From Verrucomicrobiaceae bacterium (GTDB lineage Bacteria; Verrucomicrobiota; Verrucomicrobiia; Verrucomicrobiales; Verrucomicrobiaceae): DNA of 64,000 nt. The notes under the pieces are model-generated. The model made no database searches. It saw only the letters and a list, made by a program, of their open reading frames with translations, and was not told the DNA's origin. Made by a program: the position numbers and the translations under genes. Positions 62,340 to 64,000 of this stretch are shown here, piece by piece; within the stretch, counting starts at the first letter, position 1, and each line of letters starts with the position of its first letter. Where the stretch lies: contig JAGKWZ010000011.1 of assembly GCA_021151605.1 (NCBI GenBank), positions 11,243 through 75,242 of the forward strand, written 5' to 3'.

Positions 62340-63569
62340 ATGCGTGCATTGTCTGCTTTCCTCCTTTTCATCCCCACTTTGGCCCTCGCGGCAGACTGGC
62401 CCCAGTTCCTCGGCCCCCAGCGCAGCGGCATCGCTGACAAAAGTGAGTCTGCCTTGCCTGACTCCCTGGATGGCGATCTCAAGCCGCTCTGGGAAAAGTC
62501 CGCAGGCTCCGGCTTCGCAGGCCCAGTGGTGGCCGATGGCAAAGTCATCCTTTTCCATCGCGAAGGCAGCGACATGACCACCGAGGCGCTCGACGCCAAG
62601 ACGGGGAAACCGATCTGGCGCAGCACCTACATCAGCGATTACGTGGACAGCTTCGGTTTCGACAACGGCCCCCGCGCCGTCCCCGCCGTGGCTGGCGGAC
62701 GTGTCTTCACCTTCGGTCCCGAGGGGCGCGTCACCGCGCTCGACTTCACCACGGGCAAGGAACTCTGGAACTACGACACCGCCTCCGCCCTGACTTCGCG
62801 GCAGGGTTACTTTGGCCGCGCGCCATCGCCCATCGTGGTGGGAGATCGGGTCATCATCGCCGCCGGGGGCAGTTTGGACGGGAAACCCGCCGGGCTCGTG
62901 GCTCTCGATACCGTCACGGGCAAAGTCGCCTGGACCAGCGTGGAAGACGAGGCCGGTTATGCCTCACCGGTGATGATTGATGACAAGCGTCTGCTCGCCT
63001 GGATGCGCAACCAACTCTGGCTCGTCAACGCCGCCGATGGTAAGGTCATCACCTCCCGCAAACTCCGCGCGGAGATCGACGCCTCGGTGAATGCCGCCAC
63101 GCCCATCGACTGCGGTGAATCCCGCTGGCTCATCACCGCCGGTTACGATGTCGGCGCACACCTGCTCGGCGTCATGGAGAGCAGCTTTGCCGAGATCTGG
63201 CACCAGGAAGACGCGCTCGACTGCCACTACGCCACGCCCGTGAAGGTCGGCGGGCACATCTACGGATTCCATGGCCGTCAGGAAAGCGGCATGAACCTCC
63301 GCTGCCTCGAAGTCACCACTGGCAAAGTCGTCTGGGAAGATCCTGAAGGCCTGCGCGGCGGCACACTCATCGCCGTGGGAGACAAGCTTCTCGTCTTCAC
63401 CGAGATGGGCGAACTCTGGCTCGTCCGCGCCAATCCGGCCAAGTTTGAAAAGCTCGCCGCCATCCAGATCACCCGCGCCGGGCATCGCTGCCACACCGCG
63501 TTTGCGAATGGCATCTTCTATACCCGCGATGCCGAGAAGCTCGTGGCCGTGAAGATCACTTCGCCTTAA
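62340..63569 (+). CDS. Secreted PQQ-like beta-propeller (BamB-like) protein
   Basis: A 409-residue protein with a signal peptide (1-18, LALA-ADW) and WPQFLGPQRSG, the usual opening of Verrucomicrobia/Planctomycete PQQ-like repeat proteins. Repeated blades carry the AxDxxTGKxxW pattern (ALDAKTGKPIW, ALDFTTGKELW, ALDTVTGKVAW and LEVTTGKVVW). No PQQ-coordinating residues or catalytic Asp could be identified, so a binding or scaffold role is as likely as dehydrogenase activity. No obvious operon partner. Confidence 0.88.
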   Translation: MRALSAFLLFIPTLALAADWPQFLGPQRSGIADKSESALPDSLDGDLKPLWEKSAGSGFAGPVVADGKVILFHREGSDMTTEALDAKTGKPIWRSTYISDYVDSFGFDNGPRAVPAVAGGRVFTFGPEGRVTALDFTTGKELWNYDTASALTSRQGYFGRAPSPIVVGDRVIIAAGGSLDGKPAGLVALDTVTGKVAWTSVEDEAGYASPVMIDDKRLLAWMRNQLWLVNAADGKVITSRKLRAEIDASVNAATPIDCGESRWLITAGYDVGAHLLGVMESSFAEIWHQEDALDCHYATPVKVGGHIYGFHGRQESGMNLRCLEVTTGKVVWEDPEGLRGGTLIAVGDKLLVFTEMGELWLVRANPAKFEKLAAIQITRAGHRCHTAFANGIFYTRDAEKLVAVKITSP

Positions 63570-64000
63570 CGACTTCGAAGCCCGTGAACTCTGCCAAAAG
63601 TTCCAAAGGTCTCGTCCGGCACACTGGGTGCTTGGAATGAATGGCACTCGGAGAAGGGTATCTTTCGGCGTCTTCTATCGCGTGCCTTCGTTCCTCATGC
63701 CGAAAGGATTCATTCTTGAGGTGGGCCGGGCCTTCGCACATGGATGTTTTTTTAAGTCGCGGGATGAAATCTGACAGTCGATAATGGCTGCATTTTCCGA
63801 CTCCTGCAGCGCATGGATGATGCCGAAACGCACCTACCGCAGGTGTTGAATCCGTGCCTGCAAGGTGCCCGAAGCTGCGAACGCTGAGGCATGGCGTGAA
63901 GATGCAGATGGTTGGCACCATAAAGTATGGGCATTGAATCAGAAACTTTTGTCAAGCAGTTGCACCCTGACCCAGTTCGTCCCCTGACCCCACCCTCTGC
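63570..64000. other. Terminal region without a supported gene
   Basis: About 430 bp follow the beta-propeller gene. Short ORFs on both strands have no recognisable domain. The last 50 bases contain CTGACCC spaced repeats, which resemble flanks of repeat or transposase units seen in related genomes. The region may be the start of a repeat element or degraded gene cut by the window edge. Confidence 0.4.

Noticed and set aside
63556..63921. 121-residue minus-strand ORF after the beta-propeller gene
   Set aside because: It overlaps the end of the beta-propeller gene, has no ribosome-binding site and shows no recognisable motif.

Overview
The window is GC-rich, densely coded bacterial chromosome. 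It most likely comes from a Verrucomicrobiota (PVC) species, probably of the Verrucomicrobiales (Prosthecobacter-like); this is inferred from gene content only. The pointers are a 51-residue 'small basic protein' of the Chlamydia/Verrucomicrobia type, a PUR-alpha-like (DUF3276) protein, a DUF5069 protein, a PEP-CTERM/exosortase pair, a giant secreted sugar-dehydrogenase/cytochrome fusion, and short palindromic repeats between genes. No phage, plasmid, transposase, CRISPR or rRNA gene was found. There is one tRNA, Leu(UAA).

Layout. 1-3.5 kb: end of a TPR-like protein, DUF3276 and DUF5069 proteins, a reverse-strand ABCG-type half transporter and a small membrane protein. 3.6-8.8 kb: three tandem paralogous ABC-2 permeases, then a DUF58 protein. 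8.9-12.3 kb: diheme cytochrome c, dihydrolipoyl dehydrogenase and three small membrane proteins, ending in a cluster of palindromes. 12.7-18.4 kb: one 1887-residue secreted redox protein on the minus strand. 18.6-19.3 kb: tRNA-Leu and a GAF-like gene remnant. 19.3-26.8 kb: MoxR ATPase, large membrane-anchored protein, ABC ATPase, BamA/TamA-like outer membrane protein and two small membrane proteins. The permease/DUF58 block and the MoxR/ATPase block look like two halves of one MoxR-DUF58-ABC system separated by about 10.5 kb.

26.9-29.2 kb: sulfite reductase hemoprotein and a small coiled-coil protein. 29.2-54.1 kb: about 25 kb of uninterrupted minus-strand genes that form an exopolysaccharide/surface-glycan locus. 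It starts with DAHP synthase, a hypothetical and a heptose-7-phosphate kinase. It continues with GT4 glycosyltransferases, GmhA, a flippase, a Wzy-like polymerase, four methyltransferases, an exosortase fused to an EpsI domain, an acyltransferase and an asparagine synthetase. It ends with a PEP-CTERM protein, a CapK-like adenylate-forming enzyme, a bi-domain oxidoreductase and a heparinase II/III-like protein. Many genes overlap by 4 nt, so the locus is probably translated as coupled operons. It appears to make a heptose-containing, amidated, methylated and acylated polysaccharide and to sort one cognate surface protein. No initiating glycosyltransferase or Wza/Wzc export proteins were seen, so the pathway must be completed elsewhere.

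54.4-64 kb: Kup potassium transporter with a structured leader, MazG-like pyrophosphohydrolase overlapping rsmH, RluB-type pseudouridine synthase with a repetitive Arg/Ser/Pro/Gly tail, small basic protein, Fur-family regulator, HAD phosphatase, a polytopic membrane protein and a secreted PQQ-type beta-propeller. The last 430 bp hold no convincing gene. All functional calls come from reading translated sequence and motifs; no database search was run.
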